64,000 nt of DNA from an uncultured Nitrospirales bacterium (GTDB lineage: Bacteria; Nitrospirota; Nitrospiria; Nitrospirales; UBA8639), in contig OY282373.1 in assembly GCA_958295805.1 (NCBI GenBank), positions 2,327,001-2,391,000 of the forward strand, in the 5' to 3' direction. Under the pieces are notes generated by a model. That model was not told the origin of the DNA and searched no databases. It worked only from the letters and a program-made list of their open reading frames with translations. The position numbers and the translations under genes were made by a program. Shown here in pieces: positions 26,909 to 36,211 of this stretch. Numbering within the stretch: position 1 is the first letter of the stretch; each line of letters opens with the position of its first letter.

Positions 26909-27804
26909 CAATCCCTCGTTTTCATCAATCCGAAGACTGAGAACAGACTGCTCCCACAACCTAACAGCATCCCCATCAGAATCAACAGCATGGAAACCGG
27001 CACGGAGAAAAACATGAGGATATGGTCCATCCCCCGAAACCAGCCCGACGCACCGATTTCGAATCGCAGAAATTCAAACGTTCCCTTCAACACCCCAAGG
27101 GACAGCACTCCCCCCAGTGTGCCCAGAATCGCGCCTTCGATCACGTAAGGAACGGCGATAAAGGCACCCGTCGCGCCGATTAACCGAAGGATTTCAATCT
27201 CCTCCCGTCTCGTATAAAAAGACAACCGCACCGTATTTGTAATAATCGTCACCGTGGCCACGGCCAGAATCGTCCCGATCACCACCGCCCCGAATTCAAA
27301 ATGGCTGACAAACAGGGCCAGCGTATCGATCCAATCCTGGCTGTATCGCACGTGAGTCACGCCGGGAAACTGCCGGACGCGGTCGGCAAACGCCCCAATG
27401 GATTCGGCATCCTGAAATCGTGGAGAGACGTTGACGACAAAGGACGCAGGAAGCGGGTTGCTTCCCATCCCATCCAATAACGTCGATTCATCGGGAAACT
27501 GTTCATGAAATTCTCGAAGCGCCCGTTCCTTCGACACAAAGGTGATCGTGGTGGCCGCCGGTTCACGTTCCAGACGTTGGTTCACCCCTGACGTGGTCTG
27601 CACCGAGGCCTCGGGCTCCAAATACACGATCACTTGAACGTCGTTCTGCAAGAATGCGGCAAGATTTTTGAGATTGAGGTACAACAACAAAAATCCCCCG
27701 AAGCACGAAATGGTAAAAGCCGTCGTGACAACGCCAATCAGGACGGTTCCGCGATTCCCGCGCAGATGGGTCAACGATTCCCGCATGATGTACCACACTC
27801 TCAT
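26908..27804 (-). CDS. ftsX: cell division protein FtsX
   Basis: 298 residues, four membrane helices: one at about 22-43, then an extracellular domain of about 120 residues (VQVIVYLEPEA through PGVTHVRYSQDW) and three more helices. The start at MRVWYIMRESL overlaps the ftsE stop by 4 bp; the longer frame adds 23 unlikely residues. With FtsE it forms an ABC-type complex that transmits the division signal to EnvC in the periplasm. Confidence 0.93.
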   Translation of the reverse strand: MRVWYIMRESLTHLRGNRGTVLIGVVTTAFTISCFGGFLLLYLNLKNLAAFLQNDVQVIVYLEPEASVQTTSGVNQRLEREPAATTITFVSKERALREFHEQFPDESTLLDGMGSNPLPASFVVNVSPRFQDAESIGAFADRVRQFPGVTHVRYSQDWIDTLALFVSHFEFGAVVIGTILAVATVTIITNTVRLSFYTRREEIEILRLIGATGAFIAVPYVIEGAILGTLGGVLSLGVLKGTFEFLRFEIGASGWFRGMDHILMFFSVPVSMLLILMGMLLGCGSSLFSVFGLMKTRD

Positions 27805-28472
27805 TCGCCCTCTCCCCGCGTATCGGAGACTAAACGGCCCGCCTGCAAATGCAAGACCCGGCCCTTCATGCACCCGACCACCACTTGGTTATGCGTCGCC
27901 ACGAGCATCGTCGTTCCCTGCGCGTGAATCGATTTCAACAGTTCCACGATTTCCATCGTCAACTCCCCGTCTAAATTTCCCGTTGGTTCGTCCGCCAGCA
28001 CGATCATGGGTCTGTTCACAATGGCTCGGGCAATACAGACTCGCTGTTGTTCCCCCACCGAAAGGCCGCCGGCCCGTATCGCGCGTTTGTGCTCCATACC
28101 GACCGCTCCTAAGGTTTCCTTCACTCGCTTCTGCGCTTCACGACTCTTCACGCCTTGAATAATAAGTGGCAAAACCACGTTCTCATGCACGGTTTTTTGC
28201 GGAAGCAGTTGAAAGTTTTGCAGGACGAACCCGATCGTGCGGCGCAGATAGGGCACGTCTCCTTGACGCAATCGGGCAATGTTGCGGTTCTGCACGAGAA
28301 TCTGGCCTTCATCAGGAACCTCCGATCCAAAAATCACCTTGAGCAAGGTGGTCTTTCCCGCGCCGCTCGGTCCCGTCAGCAGGACGCATTCGCCTTTGTC
28401 AATTCGGATCGTGACGTCACGAAGTGCCGCGCATTGATCAAAAAATTTGGAAACGTGAAACAACCGGATCAT
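27801..28472 (-). CDS. ftsE: cell division ATP-binding protein FtsE
   Basis: 223-residue ABC ATPase. Walker A GPSGAGKTTLLK, Q loop (FVLQNFQLLP), signature SVGEQQRVCIARA (the usual LSGGEQ is SVGEQQ here), Walker [13 protein letters not shown] and switch His (ATHNQ). Begins at the ATG of MIRLFHVSKFF. Part of the ftsE-ftsX-envC unit. Confidence 0.93.
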   Translation of the reverse strand: MIRLFHVSKFFDQCAALRDVTIRIDKGECVLLTGPSGAGKTTLLKVIFGSEVPDEGQILVQNRNIARLRQGDVPYLRRTIGFVLQNFQLLPQKTVHENVVLPLIIQGVKSREAQKRVKETLGAVGMEHKRAIRAGGLSVGEQQRVCIARAIVNRPMIVLADEPTGNLDGELTMEIVELLKSIHAQGTTMLVATHNQVVVGCMKGRVLHLQAGRLVSDTRGEGE

Positions 28473-28533
28473 GAGAAGCACAGTTCGTCGTGGCAAAAAT
28501 TTTTATCGACCATCTTGACGACAATCCGCGTCT

Positions 28534-28920
28534 TTACCAACGCCGATCATTGTCTGACACGTCAAAGGCCCGTTCCACGTGTTCAAGGACGGGACGCCCC
28601 GACGCCTCAGCATGATAGAGGAGCACGTCAAACCGACACGTCTGATTTGCTAATTGACGGTGCGCAAGATACCGCGCAGCCAGTTGAATGAGTTGTTGTT
28701 CTTTTTGCGGAGTGACGGCGTATGACGCACCACCGTAGCGATCCGTTCGGCGAGCTTTGACTTCGACAAAGACCAGCGTTTCCCCGATTCGGGCCACCAT
28801 ATCCAATTCTCCACGACCGAACCGGACGTTGCGATCAAGAATCGTATACCCTTTGCGGCGAAGAAAGCGTTCGGCAGCAACTTCGGCTTCTTTGCCGAAA
28901 CGTTGTGGGGTGACGGTCAC
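28534..28920 (-). CDS. YraN family protein (UPF0102)
   Basis: 128 residues, endonuclease-like (PD-(D/E)xK) fold: GRGELDMVAR followed by LVFVEVKARRT carries the D-ExK residues. I put the start at the GTG that overlaps the rnhB stop (GTGA) with GGGAGGGG five bases before; an ATG 9 codons upstream would give 137 residues. A neighbour of rnhB in many bacteria; function unsettled. Confidence 0.87.
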   Translation of the reverse strand: MTVTPQRFGKEAEVAAERFLRRKGYTILDRNVRFGRGELDMVARIGETLVFVEVKARRTDRYGGASYAVTPQKEQQLIQLAARYLAHRQLANQTCRFDVLLYHAEASGRPVLEHVERAFDVSDNDRRW

Positions 28921-29594
28921 GGCCCCTCCCGTTGGGGTTCCAAACATCTCCGGACCGGACCAAAACTCCGCCGATGGACGGGACTCGGTCCAAACTGACT
29001 GAGCAATCGCAGATGCTCGGTCGTCGGATACCCTTTATGAACGTGGAACCGATAACGAGGATCGCGTCGATGGTATTCACACATGATGCGGTCACGGGAA
29101 ACTTTGGCAAGGATGGACGCCGCCGCAATGGAGCAGGAAAGCTGGTCGCCATGTATCACGGAACGATGAGGAATAGACACGGGAGCGCCCAAGTGTCCGT
29201 CAATTAACAAAAAATCCGGTGAGATCGTCAAGCGCATGAGGGCCCGTTGCCACGCTAAACGGGTTGCCTGGAGAACGTTGAGCGAATCAATTTCAGCTTC
29301 GGACGCGAGGCCGATGCCCCAAGCGAGCGCGTGTGTGGTGATCAACGAAAAGAGCGTCTCGCGTTCGGTCGGAGACACCCGTTTGGAATCGTCAAGCCGC
29401 CTTAACGAAAACCGACGAGGCAAAATCACCGCGACCCCGACAACCGGCCCGGCCAGGGGGCCACGTCCGGCTTCGTCCAGTCCCGCCACGTGTGGATACC
29501 CACGGGCCCGTGCATCTTCTTCAAGAGCGCACGTCGGGCCCAGCGATCCCACCCCTCTGGCGTCATCGGTCACGGTCACAGGATCACGTGACAA
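28917..29594 (-). CDS. rnhB: ribonuclease HII
   Basis: 225 residues. Cleaves RNA in RNA-DNA hybrids and at single ribonucleotides. The catalytic motif VAGLDEAGRGPLAGPVV is near residue 38, with the other acidic residues in LLIDGHLG and in SIAAASILAKVSRDRIM. About 35 residues precede the usual start of the domain, so the true start may be internal. Follows rplS by 15 bp. Confidence 0.93.
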   Translation of the reverse strand: MSRDPVTVTDDARGVGSLGPTCALEEDARARGYPHVAGLDEAGRGPLAGPVVGVAVILPRRFSLRRLDDSKRVSPTERETLFSLITTHALAWGIGLASEAEIDSLNVLQATRLAWQRALMRLTISPDFLLIDGHLGAPVSIPHRSVIHGDQLSCSIAAASILAKVSRDRIMCEYHRRDPRYRFHVHKGYPTTEHLRLLSQFGPSPVHRRSFGPVRRCLEPQREGP

Positions 29595-29609
29595 TCTCCA
29601 ACGGCCGGA

Positions 29610-30059
29610 TCAGTCGCCCGTTTCCTCTGCGGGGGCGGCTTTCTCCACCGGGGCTTGGACGGCCGCCGCGGCCACGGCATTGTCCTTTGAGTGTCTGGCT
29701 TTACTCGCGGTTCGAGAAAATTCCCGTTCAGGGACTTTGGCTTGTTTCCCTTTTTTATCACGGAGATAGTACAACTTTGCTCGCCGCACTTTTCCCTTTC
29801 TCATGACGTCGATCTTGGCGACGTTCGGAGAATGGACGGGAAAGATCCGTTCAACCCCCACCCCATAGGAAATTTTTCGGACAGTAACCATCTCGCTGAT
29901 TTTCTTACCTTTTCGAGCAATCACCACGCCTTCAAAAACCTGAATCCGTTCTTTCTCTCCTTCAATGACTTTCACGTGGACGCGAACGGTATCCCCAATT
30001 TCAAAAGCCGGAACCGTATTCGTGGGAAACGTTTGCTCTAACCGTTCAAGTCGATTCAT
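29610..30059 (-). CDS. rplS: 50S ribosomal protein L19
   Basis: 149 residues; the core (about 1-115) carries [44 protein letters not shown] and [13 protein letters not shown]-terminal tail of about 30 residues rich in Ala, Lys and Glu goes beyond the normal 115-residue protein. Lies 5 bp after trmD in the classic rpsP-rimM-trmD-rplS order. Confidence 0.96.
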   Translation of the reverse strand: MNRLERLEQTFPTNTVPAFEIGDTVRVHVKVIEGEKERIQVFEGVVIARKGKKISEMVTVRKISYGVGVERIFPVHSPNVAKIDVMRKGKVRRAKLYYLRDKKGKQAKVPEREFSRTASKARHSKDNAVAAAAVQAPVEKAAPAEETGD

Positions 30060-30064
30060 GATGA

Positions 30065-30835
30065 TTATCCTCCCCCTTCGCTCACCGAGGTCACTCGTTC
30101 ACGTTCTTCGGAAATATCCGACAATACTTGTTGATCTTCTTGAGTCAACGATTCCCGTTGCAATAAATCAGGCCGTTTCACGTGCGTATTCCGCAAGGCT
30201 TCTTGGCGGCGCCACCGCCGGATGGCCTCATGATTCCCCGACAGTAAGACCTCAGGCACCTGGTAGCCGCGAACCGTCCGCGGTTTCGTATAATGCGGAA
30301 AATCCAGCAAGGACCCGGAAAAGGAATCCTGTTCCGCCGACGTGGCGTCGCCCAGCACGCCGAAAACCAACCGGATGGTCGCATCGATCATAACCAAGGC
30401 CGGCAGCTCTCCGCCCGTCAACACGTAATCGCCCAGAGAAATTTCTTCCGGCTCTAAACGAATCAGCACGCGTTCGTCAATGCCTTCATAATGGCCGCAG
30501 ATCCACACCAATCGTCGAGACTCTTGACTCAACTCTTTCGCCAATCGTTGGGTAAAGAGGCGGCCTTGCGGCGACGGCACGATAATCCGCAACCGACTCC
30601 GTTCGTGATCCAAGGCATCCACCGCGCCAAAAATGGGCTCGGCCTTCATGACCATGCCGGCACCACCGCCGTATGGTGTATCATCGGCGACCCGATGCCG
30701 ATCATCACTGAACTCACGAATATTATGCACGCCGATTGACACCAACCCTTTTTCTTGCGCACGCTTGACGATGGAGTGTGAGACGACGTTCTCCACCATC
30801 TCGGGAAACAAGGTCAACAGATCAACGCGCAACAT
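30065..30835 (-). CDS. trmD: tRNA (guanine37-N1)-methyltransferase
   Basis: 256 residues. SPOUT enzyme with trefoil knot; motifs [24 protein letters not shown] and [19 protein letters not shown] bind SAM. The ATG at 30835 ([13 protein letters not shown]) is preferred to the GTG just before it. Overlaps the rimM 3' end by 14 bp. Confidence 0.95.
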   Translation of the reverse strand: MLRVDLLTLFPEMVENVVSHSIVKRAQEKGLVSIGVHNIREFSDDRHRVADDTPYGGGAGMVMKAEPIFGAVDALDHERSRLRIIVPSPQGRLFTQRLAKELSQESRRLVWICGHYEGIDERVLIRLEPEEISLGDYVLTGGELPALVMIDATIRLVFGVLGDATSAEQDSFSGSLLDFPHYTKPRTVRGYQVPEVLLSGNHEAIRRWRRQEALRNTHVKRPDLLQRESLTQEDQQVLSDISEERERVTSVSEGGG

Positions 30836-31349
30836 CACTCACCCATTCCTCCGTTGGCGCCACAATCATGACTCCTTCGGCAACGTCAACGTTGAGAATC
30901 CATTTTCGGGAAGCCGGCAACAGAAATTCTTTCTCAGCCCCGCGAATCACGAACAGATGCTGGTGGGGCAACGTGACCACTTCTTCCAATTCTCCCAAGA
31001 CGTTTCCGGTCTCTTCTCGTACCGTCAACCCAATGAGTTCAAACTGGTAATAGTGCCCTTCCGGGGCGGGAGGCACGGCCGCCCTGGGAATTTTCAACCA
31101 CGCCCCCCGAAAGTTTCCAACCTCCTCCGGCGTGGAAAAGGCCGTAAATCGCAAGAGATATGAACGGCCGTCGGCATGCACGTCAGTAATGCTCGTCACC
31201 AGCGTTTTGCCGGTCGGCGACTCAAGGGTGACTTCCTTCAGCGTCTCAAATCGATTGGGTACGTCCGTGAGCGAAAGAACCCGGGCCTGCCCCCTCACGC
31301 CAAATGCTTTCACGAGTTTCCCAACCGTGACCATGTGTTCCGTCGCCAT
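30822..31349 (-). CDS. rimM: ribosome maturation factor RimM
   Basis: 175 residues. N-terminal RimM barrel (VTVGKLVKAFGVRGQARVLSL) and C-terminal PRC barrel (YYQFELIGLTVREETG, ending ILNVDVAEGVMIVAPTEEW). Helps assemble the 30S head through S19. Separated from rpsP by 121 bp that hold no gene I can see. Confidence 0.94.
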   Translation of the reverse strand: MATEHMVTVGKLVKAFGVRGQARVLSLTDVPNRFETLKEVTLESPTGKTLVTSITDVHADGRSYLLRFTAFSTPEEVGNFRGAWLKIPRAAVPPAPEGHYYQFELIGLTVREETGNVLGELEEVVTLPHQHLFVIRGAEKEFLLPASRKWILNVDVAEGVMIVAPTEEWVSDVAR

Positions 31350-31462
31350 CGCTCCACCTTCAATCCAGGGACGAGATCAGCAGAGAGGCGTTGGGGAAAG
31401 CCGGTTCATCGCTCGCATCTCCAACGCACACGTAGGAAGGGAAACCTGACGTAAGGAAAGCC

Positions 31463-31741
31463 TCAGCCGTTCGTCTTCTTTTTTGATTCTTCGAAGGTTT
31501 TCAAAATTCCCGACCGACGAAGGAGGGTCCGAACGGTCACCGAAGGTTGAGCCCCTTTGTGAAGCCACTCCAAGACCCGATCGGCTTTCAAGTCCGATCG
31601 AGCTGGTTCCGTTAAGGGATCATACGTGCCTAACATCTCGATGTATCGTCCATCCCGACGCGATCGGGAATCCACCGCAACGACTCGATAAAACGGCCGT
31701 TTGTGTCGCCCCATTCGGGTTAATCGTAAATGTACCGCCAC
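31463..31741 (-). CDS. rpsP: 30S ribosomal protein S16
   Basis: 92 residues from a GTG start (VAVHLRLTRMGRHKRPFYRV), which matches the canonical S16 N-terminus. GGGGAGG lies 9 bases upstream of this GTG but directly abuts the ATG three codons earlier, which decides for the GTG. First gene of the rpsP-rimM-trmD-rplS set; TATTATACT about 50 bp upstream may contain its -10 box. Confidence 0.93.
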   Translation of the reverse strand: MAVHLRLTRMGRHKRPFYRVVAVDSRSRRDGRYIEMLGTYDPLTEPARSDLKADRVLEWLHKGAQPSVTVRTLLRRSGILKTFEESKKKTNG

Positions 31742-31820
31742 AACCGTCATCCTCCCCTGCAATAAGAGTTTTTCAAAAGGAGCCTAGTATAATACAACGC
31801 GCGTGCGACCGGAAAGACAC

Positions 31821-33203
31821 TTATGAGGATTGAAGGGCGCGAATCAACTTTCCGCGCTTCTTCCGTTTCCCTGATTTTCCTGGTTTTCCGCGGATCAGTG
31901 ACTGCATCACGTTGCGTGCCGTGAGAAATTGCTTGATGAGGCGATTGACGTCTTGCACGGACGTGCCGCTTCCTTTGGCTACGCGTTTTTTCCGACTGCC
32001 GTTCAACAGGGTATGATCCCGGCGTTCCTTCAGGGTCATCGAATCAATCATCGCGACCACCCGTTTCATGTCCGTCTCCGGGACCTCCTGGCTCATCCCT
32101 CTGCTCATCATCGACTTGATCTTTCCTCCGCCCGGAAGCATTTCCAGAATCTGGTCCATGGACCCCAGTTTGTCGACTTGCTGCATTTGCTCACGAAAAT
32201 CCTCCAGCGTCAGGGTCTTGCTCGAAACCTTCTTCTGTAAGGCCACGGCGTCTTCTTGAGAATAGGATTCCTGTGCCTTTTCAATCAGCGACAACACGTC
32301 GCCCATCCCCAAAATCCGGGAAGCCATGCGGTCCGGGTGAAACGGTTCAAGGGCATCCGATTTTTCACCCACGCCAAGATACAGAATGGGCTTCCCCGTC
32401 GCCGCATGAATCGACAGCACGGCTCCACCCCGCGCATCGCCTTCGATTTTGGTCAAAATCACGCCGGTCAATCCCAAGCGCCGGTCAAATTGTTCCGCCA
32501 CGTTGACCGCTTCTTGACCGGTCATCGAATCGGCGACCAATACGACTTCCTGAGGAGCGACGGCCGACTGAACGTCTTCCAACTCCAACATCAACTCGTC
32601 ATCGACGTGCAGCCGGCCGCCGGTATCCAAAAGCACGACGTCATAGCCGTGGTCTCGCCCGCGGGAGACCCCCGCCGAACAAAAATCCACCACCGCGGCT
32701 CGAGTGGACAGGGTCTCGTTCGCGCGATGAACGGGAACGTCAAGAGAAGCGCCCAAGGCGGCTAATTGATCGGCAGCCGCAGGACGGCGCGGATCCGCAG
32801 CGACGAGCAGGACCCGCTTTCCCTGTTGGGTGAAGACCCGCGCAACTTTGCCGCAGGTGGTGGTCTTGCCTGCCCCTTGCAAGCCAACGAGCATTATGAT
32901 GGTCGGCGGGTGAGAAGACAGCGTGAGACCGGAACGTTCATGGCCCATCAAGTCACGTAATTCTTCCCACACAATTTTGACGACCTGATGGCCGGGAGTC
33001 AGGCTTGCGAGCACGTCGCGGCCAACGGCCTTCTCTTGCACGCGCCCGATGAAGTCCTTGACAATGCGAAAATGGATGTCGGCCTCAAGCAGAGCCAGAC
33101 GAACGCCCTGCAAGGCCTCGGTCACGTCCCGTTCTTTCAGAACCCCGGGACCCCGCAGCTTTTTGAGCACGCCGTCAATTCGTTCGGTGAGAGACGAAAA
33201 CAT
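31821..33203 (-). CDS. ffh: signal recognition particle protein Ffh
   Basis: 460 residues. N domain, GTPase G domain (GLQGAGKTTTCGKV, DTGGRL, TKIEGDARGG) and Met-rich M domain at about 320-450 (MDQILEMLPGGGKIKSMM, SRKKRVAKGSGTSVQDVNRL) that binds 4.5S RNA and signal peptides. Basic C-terminal tail. Leads the long minus-strand core run. Confidence 0.96.
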   Translation of the reverse strand: MFSSLTERIDGVLKKLRGPGVLKERDVTEALQGVRLALLEADIHFRIVKDFIGRVQEKAVGRDVLASLTPGHQVVKIVWEELRDLMGHERSGLTLSSHPPTIIMLVGLQGAGKTTTCGKVARVFTQQGKRVLLVAADPRRPAAADQLAALGASLDVPVHRANETLSTRAAVVDFCSAGVSRGRDHGYDVVLLDTGGRLHVDDELMLELEDVQSAVAPQEVVLVADSMTGQEAVNVAEQFDRRLGLTGVILTKIEGDARGGAVLSIHAATGKPILYLGVGEKSDALEPFHPDRMASRILGMGDVLSLIEKAQESYSQEDAVALQKKVSSKTLTLEDFREQMQQVDKLGSMDQILEMLPGGGKIKSMMSRGMSQEVPETDMKRVVAMIDSMTLKERRDHTLLNGSRKKRVAKGSGTSVQDVNRLIKQFLTARNVMQSLIRGKPGKSGKRKKRGKLIRALQSS

Positions 33204-33494
33204 GAATGCTGGTCCTAACCAGTGGAAAATTCAAAGAAAATTCCGTGCAGTCTAGTCAAGCCCGTGAAAGGGTGTCAAGGAACGTGTCCAGGGTCAAGAC
33301 ATATGAGACCAATCAGGCTGTCCGTGCCGTTGCTCCCGCGCCCGGAATCCAGATTCTTCGCTACGCTCAGAATGACAGGCGGGTATGGTCAGAAGGACAC
33401 AATCTTGACTCGTCGCGGTGAATTACCGTACGTTTTCGACCTGTTCGTCAAGAGACACGAGGATTCCCACTTTCCGGCTGCAAAGCGTACACAC

Positions 33495-33755
33495 GTGAAA
33501 AAATCTGGATGGACGTTACTAGGATTTGTCTTCATCGGCGGATTGCTGGGCAGAGTCCTCGGTGAAATTCTTAAGGAGTTTTCCTCAGCCGGACCCATTC
33601 AGACCATTTTTGCCGAATCAATCTCCACGGGCGTCCATCCACCTCTGACCGTCGATCTGGTCTTGATCTCCATCACTCTGGGGTTTTTACTCAAACTCAA
33701 CCTGCTGACGTTGTTGGGTATTGTGTTCGGCTATTATCTCCACAAAAACCTCTAG
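33495..33755 (+). CDS. small membrane protein, DUF4321 family
   Basis: 86 residues from the GTG at VKKSGWTLLGFVFIGG; the open frame extends 91 codons further upstream without family-like sequence and through a palindromic repeat remnant (about 33340-33400). Two membrane segments: GFVFIGGLLGRVLG and LVLISITLGFLLKLNLLTLL. This is the DUF4321 pattern, function unknown. Weak ribosome site, so the start is inferred from family length. Confidence 0.72.
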   Translation: MKKSGWTLLGFVFIGGLLGRVLGEILKEFSSAGPIQTIFAESISTGVHPPLTVDLVLISITLGFLLKLNLLTLLGIVFGYYLHKNL

Positions 33756-33762
33756 CCCGGGG

Positions 33763-35769
33763 CTAGGCCACCGATCCACCCAACTCTAATTCTTTGTGCC
33801 GCAGGGCTCGAATTCGATCGCGCAGAATCGCGGCTCGTTCAAACTTCAGGGCTTTCGCGGCAGCCTTCAGTTCTTTTTCCAAGGCAATAATCGTCTTCTT
33901 CCTATCGGCTTCGGTCTCATAGACCGACTCATCTTCCGCGGCGATGCCCACGTCAACGTAATCCGCCTGGGCAATGTGATAGGTCAAATCATGGATGCGT
34001 TTTTTGATGGTCTCCGGCGTAATCCCGTATTCGCGATTATACTCAGCCTGAAGTTGACGCCGCCGTTCGGTTTCATCCATGGTCGTCCTCATCGAATCGG
34101 TGATCCTGTCTCCATACAGCACCACTTTCCCTTCGCTGTTTCGTGCGGCACGGCCAGCGGTTTGAATCAACGCCCGATGGCCGCGAAGGAATCCTTCTTT
34201 ATCGGCGTCCAACACGGCCACGAGTGCGACCTCCGGCAGATCCAATCCCTCCCGTAACAAATTGATGCCGACCAGGACGTCAAACGCCCCCTTGCGCAGA
34301 TCACGAATAATTTCTGTCCGTTCCAGCGTCTTGACGTCGGAATGGAGATACCGGACCTTCACTCCCAAATCGTGATAATATTCCGTCAGATCCTCGGCCA
34401 TGCGCTTGGTCAGGGTGGTCACCAACACCCGAAAGCCTTTGGCAATGACCGCCTGCGCCTCTTTCAGGAGATCATCCACCTGTCCCTTCGCCGGCTTGAC
34501 GGCAATCACCGGATCCATGAGACCCGTCGGCCGAATAATCTGTTCCACGACGTGTTGGCCGCCGTGGGTCAATTCATACGGACCAGGCGTGGCCGACACG
34601 TAAATCACCTGATTCATGGTTCGTTCAAATTCCTTGAACGTCAACGGACGATTATCCATGGCCGACGGCAACCGAAAGCCATACGCCACTAACGTTTTCT
34701 TACGGGAGTGGTCGCCTTCGTACATTCCGCCGAATTGAGGAATCGTCACGTGGGATTCATCAACAATGAGCAAATAGTCCTTGGAGAAATAATCCAGCAG
34801 CGTCGGAGGCGGCTCACCCGGCGCACGGCCGCTCAAATGCCGCGAATAATTTTCAATGCCGTGGCAATAGCCCATCGCTCGAATCATCTCAAGATCGAAC
34901 TTCGTGCGTTGCTCCACGCGCTGCGCTTCAAGAAGCTGGTTGTTGCGCTGGAAATAGGCCACGCGTGCTTCAAGTTCTTCTTCAATGCCTTGCAGGGCGT
35001 GGTCATACCGATCCGGCGCAATCACGTAATGGCTCTTCGGATAAATGGGAACTTTGGAAAGTCGAGCCAGAGACGCGCCGGTGAGCGGGTCGATCTCGGA
35101 GATCGCATCCACGGTATCGCCGAATAATTCCACGCGGACCGTATTCGAATCGGAAGCCGCCGGGAAAATTTCAATGACGTCGCCACGTGCCCGAAACGTC
35201 CCGCGCTGAAGTTCCACGTCATTTCGGGAATATTGAATCTCCACCAATTTGGCGAGGATGGCTTCTCGCCGAATCTCCATGCCTTCTTCCAAATAGAGCA
35301 ACATGCCGTGATACACCTCCGGAGAACCCAAACCGTAAATACAGGACACCGAGGCCACAATGATCGTATCGTCACGCTCCAAGAGCGCGGACGTCGCCGC
35401 GTGTCGCAATTGATCTATCGTGTCGTTAATTGAGGCGTCTTTGGCAATGTAGGTGTCGGTCGAGGGAATATAGGCCTCGGGCTGGTAATAGTCGTAATAA
35501 CTGACGAAGTACTCCACGGCATTGTGCGGAAAAAAACTTTTGAACTCCTGGTATAACTGCGCCGCCAGCGTCTTATTGTGGACTACCACCAGCGTGGGTT
35601 TCTGTACCGCGGCAATGACGTTGGCCATGGTAAACGTCTTGCCCGAGCCGGTGACTCCCAGCAGCACCTGATGCGGCTTGCCGCCGTGAATTCCTTCCGT
35701 CAGCGCAGCGATCGATTTGCACTGATCGCCCTTGGGAGAAAAATCGGATTCTAAGGTAAACGCAGCCAT
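33763..35769 (-). CDS. uvrB: excinuclease ABC subunit B
   Basis: 668 residues from [16 protein letters not shown]. Walker [19 protein letters not shown], beta-hairpin region [20 protein letters not shown], helicase motifs ([19 protein letters not shown]) and a C-terminal UVR domain ([21 protein letters not shown]) that binds UvrC. Convergent with the DUF4321 gene with a 7-bp gap. Confidence 0.96.
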   Translation of the reverse strand: MAAFTLESDFSPKGDQCKSIAALTEGIHGGKPHQVLLGVTGSGKTFTMANVIAAVQKPTLVVVHNKTLAAQLYQEFKSFFPHNAVEYFVSYYDYYQPEAYIPSTDTYIAKDASINDTIDQLRHAATSALLERDDTIIVASVSCIYGLGSPEVYHGMLLYLEEGMEIRREAILAKLVEIQYSRNDVELQRGTFRARGDVIEIFPAASDSNTVRVELFGDTVDAISEIDPLTGASLARLSKVPIYPKSHYVIAPDRYDHALQGIEEELEARVAYFQRNNQLLEAQRVEQRTKFDLEMIRAMGYCHGIENYSRHLSGRAPGEPPPTLLDYFSKDYLLIVDESHVTIPQFGGMYEGDHSRKKTLVAYGFRLPSAMDNRPLTFKEFERTMNQVIYVSATPGPYELTHGGQHVVEQIIRPTGLMDPVIAVKPAKGQVDDLLKEAQAVIAKGFRVLVTTLTKRMAEDLTEYYHDLGVKVRYLHSDVKTLERTEIIRDLRKGAFDVLVGINLLREGLDLPEVALVAVLDADKEGFLRGHRALIQTAGRAARNSEGKVVLYGDRITDSMRTTMDETERRRQLQAEYNREYGITPETIKKRIHDLTYHIAQADYVDVGIAAEDESVYETEADRKKTIIALEKELKAAAKALKFERAAILRDRIRALRHKELELGGSVA

Positions 35770-35865
35770 GGATGTTCTGAAGGCAGTCAAGTGCCGTTGA
35801 CCGTCCAATACGACTAGGCGAAGACCACTCTCCATTCAGTGAGAAAGCAACGCAAAGAAGAGTTA

Positions 35866-36114
35866 TCAATAGACGGCTTGCACGTGTCGTTGATTGTGAA
35901 TCACGACCGTCGGATCAGGGTTGTGAGACGGCACGGAGAGCCCCTTTTGTTCTAAAAGGGAGACGTGTTCTTGCACGCCCCATTTCGCCTTGTATAAGCC
36001 GTCCTCAATGGAATGACCCACTCCCGTAAAACCTTCAAGCTCTTGCGAATAAAACCCGAAAAAATCAGGGTCTTCCGTCGCTTCAATGATTAAAGAATAC
36101 GTGAGATCAATCAT
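35866..36114 (-). CDS. HicB-like protein without a partner toxin
   Basis: 82 residues. The N-terminal half has the HicB/RNase-H-like look: LTYSLIIEATEDPDFFGFYS, then a GFTGVGHSIEDGLYKAKWGVQEHV stretch in place of the usual GCxTQGxTxEEAxxNAxE. No HicA gene lies next to it and no DNA-binding domain follows, so it is an orphan or a chromosomal relative without toxin duty. Confidence 0.68.
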   Translation of the reverse strand: MIDLTYSLIIEATEDPDFFGFYSQELEGFTGVGHSIEDGLYKAKWGVQEHVSLLEQKGLSVPSHNPDPTVVIHNQRHVQAVY

Positions 36115-36211
36115 GCCTGCCTTCCCCCTTCTTCGATAAACCTGCCGCCCTCAAAATCGCATGGCAGGTTCCTGGAACTTCTTTTGGTCCATCTTTCTTC
36201 CAGAACCAAAA